Of a DNA stretch of 64,000 nt, positions 1-11,258 are shown in pieces (the first letter of the stretch is position 1; each line of letters begins with the position of its first letter). The translations under genes were made by a program, and so were the position numbers. The stretch is from Pisolithus tinctorius (Eukaryota; Basidiomycota; Agaricomycetes; Boletales; Pisolithaceae). Below the pieces are notes generated by a model. It was not told where the DNA came from and did not search any database. It worked only from the letters and a program-made list of their open reading frames with translations. The DNA is taken from positions 558,001 through 622,000 of the forward strand of contig JANFAH010000021.1 of assembly GCA_024663395.1 (NCBI GenBank), read 5' to 3'.

Positions 1-346
1 TCCCCTCACTTGTCAGCTTGCATGGAATCTTTCTATCGTAGGGCGAGAAGGCTTAGCCACCAGCAACCACCGCCAAGATTCCATTGAATATCGGCACTCC
101 GGAGTTGTGAGAAGGTTCAATGTGTCTTCCTCGTGGTCCCTCGGCTTCGTTATGGCGGGAATATGCTCATCCTTAGGATCACCAACTGCGCAGAGTCCAG
201 ACTGAGACAGGATATGATTCTGGCATCGACAGTCTTCCAGTGTTGCAAACATAAACTGACCGAAAAAAAAAGATTCGTGGCGAAGCTTCTGAACTCGTCG
301 AGCATTCAGCAACCGCAACAACTTATAGGACGCTACGTAGATCCGA
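1..346. repeat. 3'-flank repeat of the MFS gene array
   Basis: This stretch has no convincing gene. It is a diverged copy of the sequence that also lies just downstream of MFS copy B (about 5090-5443), and shorter parts recur at about 4100-4290, 4690-4830 and 33460-33650. A recognisable core is the segment around 150-190 (GGCGGGAATATGCTCATCC), found with small changes in every copy. It marks the 3' side of each permease gene, because those genes are on the minus strand, so the array arose by duplication of gene plus flank. Confidence 0.6.
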
Positions 347-2831
347 CTAATAAATACCCGGCAACCGCTTCCGGCGTCTGAACGCGTCGTCAAACGTCAT
401 ACCTTCCAATTCCGCCGCTTTTTCGATACGTTCACGTTCATCCTTTTCCAACTCATCTATCTCCAGGTGTTCCATTCGTTTATTTTCCCGTATTTGGATG
501 GTCCGAATGACTGGCAGACGTGCATATCAACTCAACGCACTGCCTTTCCAGTTATTCTACTTACCGAAGGCGACGGCTATTACTGCTAAGAGGGAGATTA
601 GGCATATCAGGAACGAGGGGTGATACTGTGGGCCCCAACTCTCTTTCCAAATATACGAACCAGCTCTAAGGGAGGGAAGTTTTCACGGAGGCAATAAGGT
701 AAACCATGCACTGACTGTTCACTTACATAGTTCCGGCGTTCCCAGCGGCAATCGTGAGAGCAATGACGACACTGCGTTTACTGGGCGGGCGAGGGATTGC
801 ATTGGCGACCCATGCAATGAATACCATATCACCTAGCACGAGCAGGAGTTAGCTCCGTGTCAATATTAGTCCAGTGACTACACATACCACCAGAGCGTAG
901 GGCCATCAAGTATTGCGAGAAGTATCTTGCAGCGATTGCCATTGTGGATAGTGATATGATAAATCCGATAATGGTGATCCACCAATATGTGACCAAGTGG
1001 AAGAAACGTTCGCCAGTGCGGTCTGTTCATGTCAGGCAAGGTACTGCTTAGCATTACTTGAGGCCTACTGACCGGAGTGCCAGGCATTAATAACACCGAT
1101 TATTGCGGGAAGGACCCACGGGGGTCTGTCACCGAAACAGTCAGGATAATCTGTATTACGGTAAAAAAAGAAAGAACAGCACTAACGCAGACATCAGGAG
1201 GGTAACATTTGTGGAGTAACCAAGGGTGGCAGTCAACCTGAAATAGATCAGAGGTCGCAAGAAGAGAAGCCATTGAACTGACGTGGGGAAGAAATTTGTG
1301 AAGCTCCCTGAGAGGAATAGGAAGAATGCCAAGAGCATAAAGAGATAAGTCTTTGCATCTTTCATGGCCATTCGGAGACCCTCGAAAATGCTTGCAGAAC
1401 GGTAAACGATGGTAACATATGTATTGACGATAGATCCTACCTAGCTTCTTCCGAGTCCATATCTACTTCGCCGACATCTTTGGCAAGTCGAAGCTGTGTC
1501 AGGCGTCTCTCTTCGGCATTCAGCCACCGAGTATTGTGGGGCTGATGATCATCAGTGCTCGATTTGGGACGGACTATCCCAGAGATGGAACCTACGTAGT
1601 CGGGAAGCAGCCACCTATGCAAAACAATTCTCGGAAGAATTCAACGCGACGAAGGATAAAGAAACCTTACATCGACAGAATTCCAACAACGACAGTTACA
1701 GTACCCTCCATAAAGAACAACCTGAATAGAGATGGTATTCGTCAAATAAACATTGAAGATTTCCAAGGTAAGGGAGACTCACCATCTCCAGGCAGCTATG
1801 TGGAACTTGTCTTTGAAGATCGCTAAAATTGCAGCAGCCAACAACTCATAGCATCTCAGCACAACTGGATGCTGTTGTTACAATGGTGACTTACGCCGCC
1901 AAATGCATGTGCCATCATTCCACCAGTAAGCAATAACGCCAACCGTAATCCAAGTTCCTGAAAAACATAAGAAGGAGGTACTTATAGTTGCATGGAACAC
2001 GTGAGGCACCTTGCGCGTGTACCATCTCGACAGGAGATACGAACAACCCGGATAAAATCCAGCCTATTTCCAACTTGTAATAGTGATTTGTAATAGCGGG
2101 CATCGCTCACATCAGGTACACCAAGAAATACACGACACGCGAGGATACTGCCGTAGTCCTTTGTTATCTGGAAGGAAGGTCAGCCTTAGCTGAGTCTTTC
2201 TGCAGAATCCATCTTACCCCAGTCAGACCACTGATGATTCCCCACAGGACAGCACAGCATCCAATGTACAGTGACGGCCTAAGCAAATTTCTTAATAGAG
2301 GGATACATGCGGGATAGAACTATCGATATCGACCTCGTGGTATGGTGTAAAAACTAACGAAATTGTGAGCGTTACGACAAGCGAGACTCGGGAGAACATG
2401 CTCTACCATGTTTGACGGAACAAGTACCAGGCAATGCAATGCATAAGCAGCTGCGAGTGCGGTGTCGTATTGAATGTCTAACACCGCGTGAGTGGCCACT
2501 ATCCGTGTCGCCATCCGGGAAAGAGTTACCCGTCAAATGCAGATCCGACTGCAAGCCTTCCAACCTTGCGAAACTGATCACTATTCGCTTTTGGAGTAAA
2601 CCGCAAAAAAGAAGTAAGACAATCAGACTGGCTGAATGAGAAAAAAGAACATCCACTCACGTCTACGGAACTCATCATGGCGAGGAAAACTATCACTGGT
2701 ATGAGACGTGAATCGAGCTTCCACTTCAGTTGTCTTTCGGCGCCGTTATCTCGCTTAGGAGAGTCGTCGAGCTCATTGGGATAGGTTCCCTTGAGCTCTC
2801 CGTCAAAAGCAGGTGGAGGCGTGTTCGACAT
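347..2831 (-). CDS. MFS transporter, allantoate permease (ACS) family, copy A
   Basis: A many-exon major facilitator permease, predicted in the plasma membrane and carrying small organic anions such as allantoate or nicotinate-type substrates. The substrate is inferred only from family. I chose ATG 2831 (MSNTPPPAF) because the same start is kept in copies B and C. Exon 1 ends near 2661 (SRLIPVIVFLAMMSSVD, first membrane segment) at a GTGAGT donor. Later exons hold FARLEGLQSDLHLT, VLDIQYDTALAAAYALHC, a segment ending LTG, ITKDYGSILACRVFLGVPD, FYPGCSYLLSRWYTRK and ELGLRLALLLTGGMMAHAFGG, all typical of the DAL5/TNA1 group. The charged C-terminal tail (ELEKDERERIEKAAELEGM) runs to the stop at 347-349. 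Introns are 45-90 nt. I saw no disabling change, but not every junction was checked. Confidence 0.75.
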
Positions 2832-5443
2832 GGTAAGCAACAAACCCAGAAGCGATGGGCATTTCTCCGGGACGGGGTCATCTCATATTTATAGGGGAGT
2901 TGATGAAAGGGTCCAAACCACGAGAGAATACTAGTTCTGATGTTCTACTGGGTGTCGATTGTAGCCATCACGACGCCCGCACACTCTGATCGAGAAGTCA
3001 GGAAACCCAGGGTCGCTGCAAACGGAAACACCGGGGGTCGAATTTTATAGGAGTAATGCCTGAGATACACCGGATCTGCAGACATACATGTGATTCATTA
3101 CAGCGCGCGAGGAGTGAAGTCGTCGGCAACAATGTTACTCACTGGTGAGGTCCTATTGGACGATACAGCGGGGCCGTTCAGCCGCGCCCGACTTCTTACA
3201 CGCTCGAAGCGTTGACGTCGCGAACGCAGATACGATATCTCTCTATTCTCGGCCTTCTGTCACCGAATCGTTGAAGAATCCGGCCAGTGAAATGCAGGGC
3301 TGCTGGAGTTGCAGATTGTAGTCATGCACAGGTTGTGCCGAGGGCGAAGGAGGCGAAGAACCCTAAAAATCGTGGCGGGGAAACCACAGAAGCGGGAGTC
3401 TCTTCCAGGGAGGACAGGTTCAAAAGATGGCGCTATACGCGTAGATCGAAAAGTCGGCAAAACTCGTCGCATCCGCCAAGCAGCCACCTCGGAGACACTG
3501 TTCCTGGACGCACTCATGGTCCAGGTTTCGGAAAATCTTGTGTCGTTTGAGATAGCACGGCTCCGAAGTAGCCACAGGTGTCTCACGGCCCGCGCACCTC
3601 GGTGTGCACGTGAATTATTGGCGAAGGTGGGGTCCTTGGCAATCACAGTATGTGTGTTGTGGGTAGGACCGTTAATCATGATGGGGTTCACGCTGCTATA
3701 CATACAGCTCAGAGTCTTGTGTACAGCGGGGGCCGTGCTTTGCAACTCCGAAGAACCAGTCAAGCCCGGTTCAGCACGGAACAGGCTGGGTGCTTGTGTT
3801 TCGATGGCAAATGAATTAAGTTGGACAGTGAGAAATGACGTTAGCCCCTCCATATTTTACTGCACCAGTTCCTCACCAGCGACTAAGAACGTCTGCGTTA
3901 TTACTGGTTTGAATGTTCTGAGACGTTAGGTCACTACTTACTCGTCTCGCTACCTATTCCGTGCGATGCGTTCTGAGGTAAGTTTAAACACCCCTACGTA
4001 TGGGAACACTACAACCCTTGGAAAAGAGTAGGTAAGATTTGAGAAATGGAACTTGCTAATGAAAGGACATGGGAGGAAAAGTCGCACTCAGTAGTGCTGA
4101 CCATAACGGCGAAAAGGCTTGACGACCAGCAACGACCGCCGAGATTCCTTTGAACATCGACGCCTCGGGGACGTGGGACAGGCATAACATGTCTTCCTCT
4201 TGCTCCTCGGCTTCGCCATGGCGGAAATACGCTCATCCTCAGGACCGTCGACTGTGCAAAGCGATACATGGTGTGATTCTGGACTCAGTTGGTGCCAGAA
4301 CGACACCCGGTATCACTTTGCACACATCTGGTGTTTCTAACGCGAACCACTTGACAGGTATCTTGCTGGTGGTTTATGTACTATCGGTAGCATTTGTTAC
4401 GCTCGAAAGTCTGCGATGACTCAGCGTCTCGTGACTTGTCTCGCTATGTCTCGCTACCTTTTGTTTCCAAATGCGCGTACAGCTAAGGGGTTGATTTGTT
4501 CAATTGTCTTTTCTGCGTATACGCCTGCCAAAAAGAAAAGAAAAAAAAGGGCGTTTTTAAAGGCCTCTATGTATGGGAACATGGATACCCGCTGTTCGTG
4601 ACGCATTTCCCCTGACTTGCCAGCTCGCAGGAGATCCAGAATTGTGCGTTTATGTGAGGACACGGAAGGAAAAGTTGCACTCGGGAGTGCTAGGCGCTTA
4701 TTCGACCTCGGCATTTGCATTCTATTGTATCTTCCTCGGGGTCTCTGGACCCCACCGTCACGGCTGCAATATGCTCATCCTCAGGATCAATCAATTGTGC
4801 AGAGTCTGGACTAATACATGGTGCGATTCTAGCTGCGATGGAAATCTAGTGCTGCTAAGATGGACTGATCGTGAAGAAATGTCGAAGAGTTCGTGGCGAA
4901 GCTTCCGAGCCCATCGAATAACGAACTTTAACAACTTACAAAACGCCATGTACGGCCGATTGTTAATAGACAGTCGGCAACTCCCTTTCTGTGAGAGGTA
5001 AGTTCTATTACCCCTCTTGGTACTGAGCAAGTAGGATTGAGATATGGAACACAGTAAAGTTACGATCATTCCGCTAATCTACACATATCACCTCCCTTGC
5101 CGGCTTGCAGAGAACCGCTCTATCGTAGGGCGAGAAGGCTTGGCGACCAGTAACCACCACCAAGATCCCTTTGAATATCGGCGCCTCGGGGTTGTGAGGC
5201 GGGTTTAATGTGTATTTCTCGTGCTCTCTCGGCTTTGCCATAGCGGAAATATGCTCATCCTTATGATTATCAATTGTGCGGAGTCCAGGCCGACACGGGG
5301 TATGATTCTGGCATTGGCAGTCTTCTAGTGTTACTAACACGGACTGACCGGAAAAAAACATACCGTGGTATTCGTAGCGAAGCTTCTGAACTCGATGAAT
5401 ATACAACAACTACAACAACTTGCAGGACGCTACGTATGTCCGA
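2832..5443. repeat. Intergenic block between MFS copies A and B, built of duplicated flanks
   Basis: The first kilobase (2832 to about 3900) is the 5' flank of copy A and is repeated upstream of copy B (32290-33240) and copy C (36231-36900). From about 4010 to 5443 come several partial copies of the 3'-flank repeat. Open frames on both strands (for example 3260-3853 minus and 3309-3929 plus) overlap each other, lack family resemblance and do not persist between copies. I treat them as non-coding. Promoters for copy A should lie just above 2831, but I could not identify a specific element. Confidence 0.55.
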
Positions 5444-7294
5444 CTAATAAACACCCAGCAACCGCTTCCGGCGTCTGAACGCGTCAACAAACGTCACACC
5501 TTCCAATTCCGCCGCTTTCTCGATACGTACACGTTCATCCATTTCCAAGTCATCTATCTTCAGGTGTTCCATTCGTTTATTTTCCCGTATTTGGATGGTC
5601 CGAATAACTGACAAACGTGCATATCAACTCAACGGACTGCTTTCCCAGTCATTTTACTTACGGAAGGCGATGACCACTGATACCAAGAGGGAAACGAGGC
5701 ATATCAGAAACGACGGGTGATACTGTGGGCCCCAACTCTCTTTCCAAATATACGAACCAACTCTAAGGGAAGGAAGTTGTCATAGAAGTAAAAACACTGC
5801 CTACTCACTTACAGAGTTCCGACGTTCCCAACGCCAATCGTAAGAGCAATCACGACACTGCGTTTACCGGGCGGACGAGGGATTGCGTTGGCGACCCATG
5901 CAATGAACACCATATCACCTAGGACGAGCAAGAGTTAACTACATGTCAACGTCAGTCTGGTGACCACCTATACCACCAAAGCGTAGAGTCATCAAGTATT
6001 GCGAGAAGTATCTTGCAGCAGTTGCCATTGTCGATAGTGATATGATAAATCCAACAATCGTGATCCACCAATATATGACCAGGTGGAAGAAACGTTCGCC
6101 AGTGCGGTCTGTTTATGTCAAGCAAGGCGCCGCTTAGCATTACTTTGAACTTACTGACCGGAATGCCAGGCATTAATAACACCGACTATTGCAGGAAGGA
6201 CCCACGGGGGCCTGTCACCGAAACAGTCAGGACGCTTTATATTATGGTAGTAAAAAAGAGCAGCACTAACGCAGATATCAGAAGGGTAACCGTTGTGGAG
6301 TAACCGAGAGTGGCAGTCAGCCTGAAATAAATTAGAGGTTGCATGAAGAGATTGCCAGTGAACTGACGTGGGGAAGAAATTGGTGAAACTCGCTGCCAGG
6401 GACAGGAGGAAAGCTAAGAACATAAAGAGACAAGCCTTCACGTCTTTTACGGCCATTCGGAGACCCTCGAAAATGCTTGCAGAGCGGTAAGCGATGGTAA
6501 TATATTCATTGACGATAAATCCCACCTGGCCCCTTCCGAGTCCGTATCTGCTTCGCCGACATCTTTGGCGAGCCGAAGCTGTGCAAGGCGTCTCTCTTCG
6601 AGATTCAGCCACCGGGTATTGTGCGGCTAGTGATCATGAGTGCTTGATTCGGGACGGACTATCTTGGAGATGGAACTTACGTAGTCGGGAAGCAGCCACC
6701 TATGCATAATAATCCTCGAAAAGATTCGATACCAAACAGGATAAAGAAACCTTACATTGAGAGAATTCCAACATTGATAGTGACAAGACCCTCTATAAAG
6801 AACAGCCTGAATAAGGAGAGTATTCGTCAAATGAACATTAGGGATCATCAAGGTAAGTGTGACTCACCATCTCCAGGCAGCTATGCTGAACTTGTCTTCC
6901 ATGGTCGATAAAACTGCAGCAGCCAAGAACTAATAGCATCTCAGTACAAGTATATGTCACTGTCACAACGGTGGCTTACACCACCAAATGCAAGCGCTAT
7001 CATTCCACCAGCAAGCAATAGTGCCGACCGTAACCCAAGCTCCTGCAAAATATGAGAATGGGGTGCTTATAGTCGCATGGGACACATGAGGCACCTTGCG
7101 CGTGTACCATCTCGATAGGAGATACGAACAACCCGGATAAAATGCAGCCTATTTCCAAGTTGTAATGGTGACTTGTCCCATTAACAGTCGACATCACTCA
7201 CTTTCGGTAGACCAAGAAGCACACGACACGCAACGATACTGCCGAAGTCTTTTGTTAGCTAGAAGAAAAGTCAGTTTTGGCCGAGTCGCTCCGC
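5444..7294 (-). pseudogene. MFS transporter copy B, 3' half, severed by LINE insertion
   Basis: This is the C-terminal half of the second permease copy. It has the same charged tail and stop (TAG at 5444-5446) as copies A and C, and upstream exons match the region of copy A that encodes FEGLRMAVKDVKACLFMFL and AEERRLAQLRLAKD-like segments. The reading stops abruptly at 7294 where a poly-T tract begins. The missing N-terminal half is at 31678-32289. The break lies in the intron that precedes the exon encoding TKDxxSILACRVFLGVP, as the alignment with copy A (about 2170-2235) shows. The gene is presumably non-functional, because a 24-kb insertion now separates its exons. Confidence 0.8.
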
Positions 7295-7306
7295 AGAATC
7301 TATGTT
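7295..7306. repeat. Target-site duplication of the LINE, left copy
   Basis: AGAATCTATGTT here equals 31666-31677. The last two T residues are ambiguous because they merge with the poly-T tract. In uninterrupted copies A and C the homologous intron reads AGAATCCATCTTACC and AGAATCCATATTACC, so this is one genomic site split by insertion. Confidence 0.8.
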
Positions 7307-7908
7307 TTTTTTTTTTTTTTTTTTCATTGCTTAAAGTGCGTGAGGGTCTATTGACCCTATGTTGCACTCTACTGTCGCGGTATTAGCTTATCTAGTAAGG
7401 CCCCCTGTGGCCTGCCTAATCCCACAGGCGAGTGAATGCCCTGGTGGCAGGGCCTTCGGCCCTCCACCAGTCCGCCGTTCCCGCCGGCCATTTTAGACAC
7501 ACCGCTTTGGAGTGGGGTAGGCTTAAGACTTTTCTAGACGCTAATTCTGTATCTACACTGGTTCGGCTGCCTTGTTGGGCAAGCTGATTAGAGAAAACAA
7601 TGCATTCTTTTAGCTCTGCTGGTTGAGTGATTGTCTTGTGAAGGCTGCATTTTGCAGCAATGGTGGCGTGGTGTTAGGAGGAGTTGATTGGGGGAGCTTA
7701 TGAACGGGTGCAGCTTGTAGCTGATGGGTTCTTAGAGGCCTTTGGAGCTGATGGGGCATGGGGTTGGGGGAAACATGCAAGTCGAACGTATGGGGGGATG
7801 GGGGTGTGAGTGTTGTAGTTTTGTTTTGAGCAGTGGTGCGGTGAGGATTGAGGTGGAAGGGTTTGGGTAGGCTCAATTAGGTGGCCGCTTTTGTCTGTGC
7901 TAGGGTTT
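7307..7908 (-). other. LINE 3' UTR and poly-A tail
   Basis: A run of about 20 T on the plus strand (7305-7324) is the poly-A tail of the minus-strand LINE transcript. The 580 nt between it and the ORF2 stop near 7909 hold no gene that I can support. The overlapping minus frames at 7610-7943 are low-complexity and proline-rich. Confidence 0.7.
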
Positions 7909-8503
7909 TTAGCTGGTGTCACGTTTGCGTTTGGATACCTCACCGGATGTTTCCTGTAGTCGTTTCGTGCATGTTATGTATTTGAGGAGGTGGGGTTGCA
8001 CGTTTATATTTGAGAGGATGTAGGATAGCAAGTTGGCGTCTCTGCCCAGGGCGTTGTGGAGGATGTGTCTCTCCCTGTCATATCTTGGGCACTGGAATAT
8101 AAAGTGATGAATGTCTTCCGGGGTGGTCTCGCCGCACTGCAGGCATAGGGGGGTGTCACTGTGTTTGAGGCGATGCAGGTGCTTGTTCAGCGGGATGTGG
8201 CCTGTGCGGAGTTGGATATATAGGCCTGACTGTCTCTTGGGGAGAGAGGCGGTTAATTCCACGAACTTGTTGCTGGGTAGGAAGGGGTCTATGCGTGATA
8301 ACCTGCCGTAACGTGGGGAACTCTTCCATTCTTTGTTCCAGAGGACTTTCAGTTTTGCGGCGTGAGTTTGCTTCAGGGTGGAGACACTGAGGGGTAGTCG
8401 TTCAGCTACTGCTGGTGGGAGTGCTTCTGGCGGGCTGGTGGACTCGACTCCTTTTGCTGCTAGTTTGGCTTCTTTGTCTGCCAGTTTGTTTCCTTCTATT
8501 TCC
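7909..8503 (-). pseudogene. LINE ORF2 C-terminal fragment: end of RNase H plus zinc motif
   Basis: This continues the LINE ORF2 polypeptide that is cut at 26262. It opens with the end of RNase H (EGNKLADKEAKLAAKG, with the last catalytic Asp of the DEDD set in LADKEA), then a helical linker and a CCHC-like zinc motif (CLQCGETTPEDIHHFIFQC) about 120 residues in. This arrangement is typical of the tail of Tad/R1-type LINEs. It ends near 7909. Its apparent GTG start at 8505 is an artefact: the true upstream residues (HWIAGHMEI) lie on the far side of the KDZ insertion. Confidence 0.85.
8496..8503. repeat. 8-bp target-site duplication of the KDZ element, left copy
   Basis: CTATTTCC at 8496-8503 is repeated at 26254-26261. 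A further matching A makes 9 bp possible. Eight bases is the known duplication length for Zisupton-type elements, which favours 8. Confidence 0.75.
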
Positions 8504-8603
8504 ACATAATGTAGTCGCGCTTAGTCACAACATATGGGTAGCCTGCGCGCCAAATTACCATTACTGATATAGAACCCGACGCGGGCCCGTCAAATTAATT
8601 AAG
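8504..8603 (+). repeat. KDZ terminal inverted repeat, left
   Basis: The inner 83 bp (8521-8603) match the reverse complement of 26154-26236 with about seven differences by eye. Both begin TTAGTCACAAC and end AAATTAATTAAG. The outer 17 bp, up to the target duplication, are more diverged but share ATGTAGTC. Confidence 0.85.
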
Positions 8604-10530
8604 CTGTGACACATGAACAGGCCTGAGGGCGCAGAGCGACAGTAACATATGAGCGGGCCCACGAGTCAGCTGTCACAACTTATGGAACGGGCCGACAGGG
8701 ATAAGGATAGCACAACATATAGGGGGGGCCTGCGAAGAGGGGAGATTACTGGTGAACTGTAAGAATATAGACAGGCCCGTTCATGGTACAGTGGGTGAAG
8801 AGATAATACATGGGCAGGCCCATGCGCAAGGGTTTGAATGATGCCGCAACATAAGCGCGGGCCCATTTACCGTCTGGCGGATGGCGTCGCAACAAATGGG
8901 CGGGCCCATCCATCATATCATGGAAATGCCCAATCATATGCCCGGGACCGTCTATCATATAGCAGATGGAGTCGCGACAAATAGAGGGGTCCAAATATCA
9001 TACCATGGACGATGCCGCATCCGATAGATGGGCCCGTCCGTCGCATGGCAAATAATGTCGAAACAAATGGATGGGCCTGTCAACCATTTCATCAATAATG
9101 ACTCAATGAATTAACGGGCCCGTCCATGGTGTGAATGGAAAGATCACAGCATAAACAAGGGCCCGTCTTTCGTATGATGGATTGCGCCGCATCAGATGGA
9201 CGGGCATGTCCAACGGCCCCCTCCGTTGGGGAGCGGGTAATGGTCGCACCGCATGGATTGGCCAGCCAATGGTATGATTGCCCAGCTCAAAACATGAAAA
9301 CGGGCCCGGCTGTCAGAACGCGGATCACATCGTATCATATGGACAGGCGGGTCGTGAATATCGCGGTTCAGGTCGCATCAAATGAACGGGCCCGTCCTCC
9401 ATTGTATAGCTGATGACGCATCACATGGGCGGGCCCATTGATGGTATGATCTGTAAGATCAAAAGATGCAGACGGGCCTGTCCTCCATTGTACAGCTAAT
9501 GTCGCACCGCATGGACGGGCCCGTTAATTGTGTGATCTGGAAGATGGAAAGATAAAGGCAGGCCCGTCCACCCGAACGCGGATCACGGCATCGCACATTG
9601 ACGGGCCCATGCAATATGTAACGGATGAGTCGCATCTAATCAAAGGGCCGGTCCCCCATTGCATAGCTAATGTCAAATTACGAGGACGGGCCCATCGATG
9701 GTATCGTGTAGAAGATAAAAAGATGAAGACGTGCAAAACCTCTATGGTATATCTACTGACGCATTGTATGGATGGGCCAAATGATGATATGATCAGCGAG
9801 ATCAAGAGATGCAGCCGGGCCCGCCTGGAAGAACATGGATCATGCCGAGTCATATGGACGGGCCCGTCCACCATGCAGGGGTTCGCGTTGCATCAAATGA
9901 ACGGGCCCGTCCGCCACTACATAGCTAACGTCACATCAAATGGACGGGCCCATCAACTGTGTGCTCTGCGAGATCAAGAGATAAAGACGGGCCCGTCCGC
10001 CCGCAAGCGGATCACGCCATATCACATTGACGGGCCCGTCAAATGTGGCGCGGTCACCTTCGTATCAAATCGAAAGGCCCGTCATCCATTAAATATACCG
10101 ACGCATGACATGGACGGGCCAAAGGATTGTAGATCGTACGATAAAGAGGGGACCATCCGTCAAACGCGGTTTATGGCACATCATGCGGACGGGTCCAACC
10201 GCCATGCAGCTGTACACATTGCATGACATGAACGAGCACGTCTGTCAGAACATAGATGATGCCATATCATACAGACGGGCCGGTGCACCATATCCTAGCT
10301 AAACATGCGGACGGGCCCGTCCATGGGCCCCTGCATCAAGCGTCATGATATAGACAGGCCCATCCGAAATGTCAGGGTTGAGGTCAAATCAAATGAACAG
10401 GCCTGCCCTCTATTGAATGGAAACTGTCGCAACAGAGGGACGGGCCCATCGACGGGATGACTCGCAAGATCGCAACATGAAAACAGGCCCGTCCGGCCTA
10501 CCATGGCAGATGCTGCATCGCCAGTAAGGA
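8604..10530. repeat. Left subterminal repeat array (CGGGCCCG palindrome)
   Basis: Roughly 30-40 units spaced 50-65 bp carry variants of GACGGGCCCGTC, often preceded by a GTCACAACATATG-like motif that also occurs in the terminal repeat itself. Clean examples are near 8582, 9115, 9600, 9900, 10028 and 10312. Many units differ only by C/T or G/A changes at the CpG positions. Long open frames here (for example 9528-10226) are translations of the repeat and not genes. The likely role, inferred from other large DNA transposons, is binding transposase or an accessory DNA-binding protein. Confidence 0.8.
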
Positions 10531-11258
10531 CACGACTACCATCTCGTGATCCTTGTCACATCATCTCAACTGTCCAGAATTTCGTCTGCTGGATCAAAAG
10601 TTAAAAATAGGGCATCCGATGGATTGTCAACCCGATCACAGCAAAGGGAGATCAATCGTCCCGCAGAAACTGACATCGCAAATCAACGAAGGGCGGATCT
10701 GTCGCATACGAATATGCGCAATAAATGAGCAGGCAGGTTGATCGCATAAGCTGCCCGGTGATGAGAAAATGAGCGCGCTGTCAGCATCGGGCGGATGACG
10801 TCACACGGCATGGAGGGAGCTGCCTGCCATACGATGTGCCAACTAATAAATACATTCCGACTAGTACTTTGCATTGAAAAACCATATATTCATGCCGTTC
10901 CGAGTGATCTTAGGCTGCATTGCTTACATTTCATCTGAGGGCGGGTCAAGTAAACGCAACTAAGGTCCAAATATTCTGAATCCTGTATTCAACGGCAAGC
11001 AAATATTTTACTATCAGTTCATAAATCTATTGTACCTCCTGTCCGATAGTAATGTGATGTTAGTTTAATGCGACGCAATCCTTCCGCCCTGGAGACATCG
11101 GGGCATTCCAAGTTCACGACGATATTCCGTGGGAATGATACAGCGAACAACAAACACAAAGTACAAAAGCGGTACGCGAGTGTCGTGTTGGCATTGCTAC
11201 CCGAAAGTTAACGCAAACCGTCACCGCTACCCAAAGCCGCTTCATTCTCAACAACGCC
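10531..11258. other. Spacer and putative promoter region upstream of the Zn2Cys6-like gene
   Basis: The subterminal repeats fade out here and the sequence becomes more AT-rich toward 10850-11060. No frame looks coding. It presumably holds the promoter of the plus-strand gene that starts at 11259, but I see no clear core element. Confidence 0.4.

Noticed and set aside
3260..3929. Overlapping frames of about 200 codons on both strands upstream of MFS copy A
   Set aside because: They overlap antisense to each other, are not kept in the homologous flanks of copies B and C, and show no domain.
7909..8505. Stand-alone gene starting at a GTG at 8505
   Set aside because: It is the C-terminal continuation of LINE ORF2 cut by the KDZ insertion; the residues before it are at 26262 onward.
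9135..10302. Long plus-strand open frames (up to 232 codons) in the left end of the KDZ element
   Set aside because: They translate the 50-65 bp subterminal repeat and give periodic peptides; they have no introns, no family and matching frames in both orientations.
8604..10530. CRISPR-like array because of regularly spaced palindromic repeats
   Set aside because: Spacing and repeats are variable, spacers are not unique, there are no cas genes, the genome is eukaryotic, and the array lies symmetrically at transposon ends.
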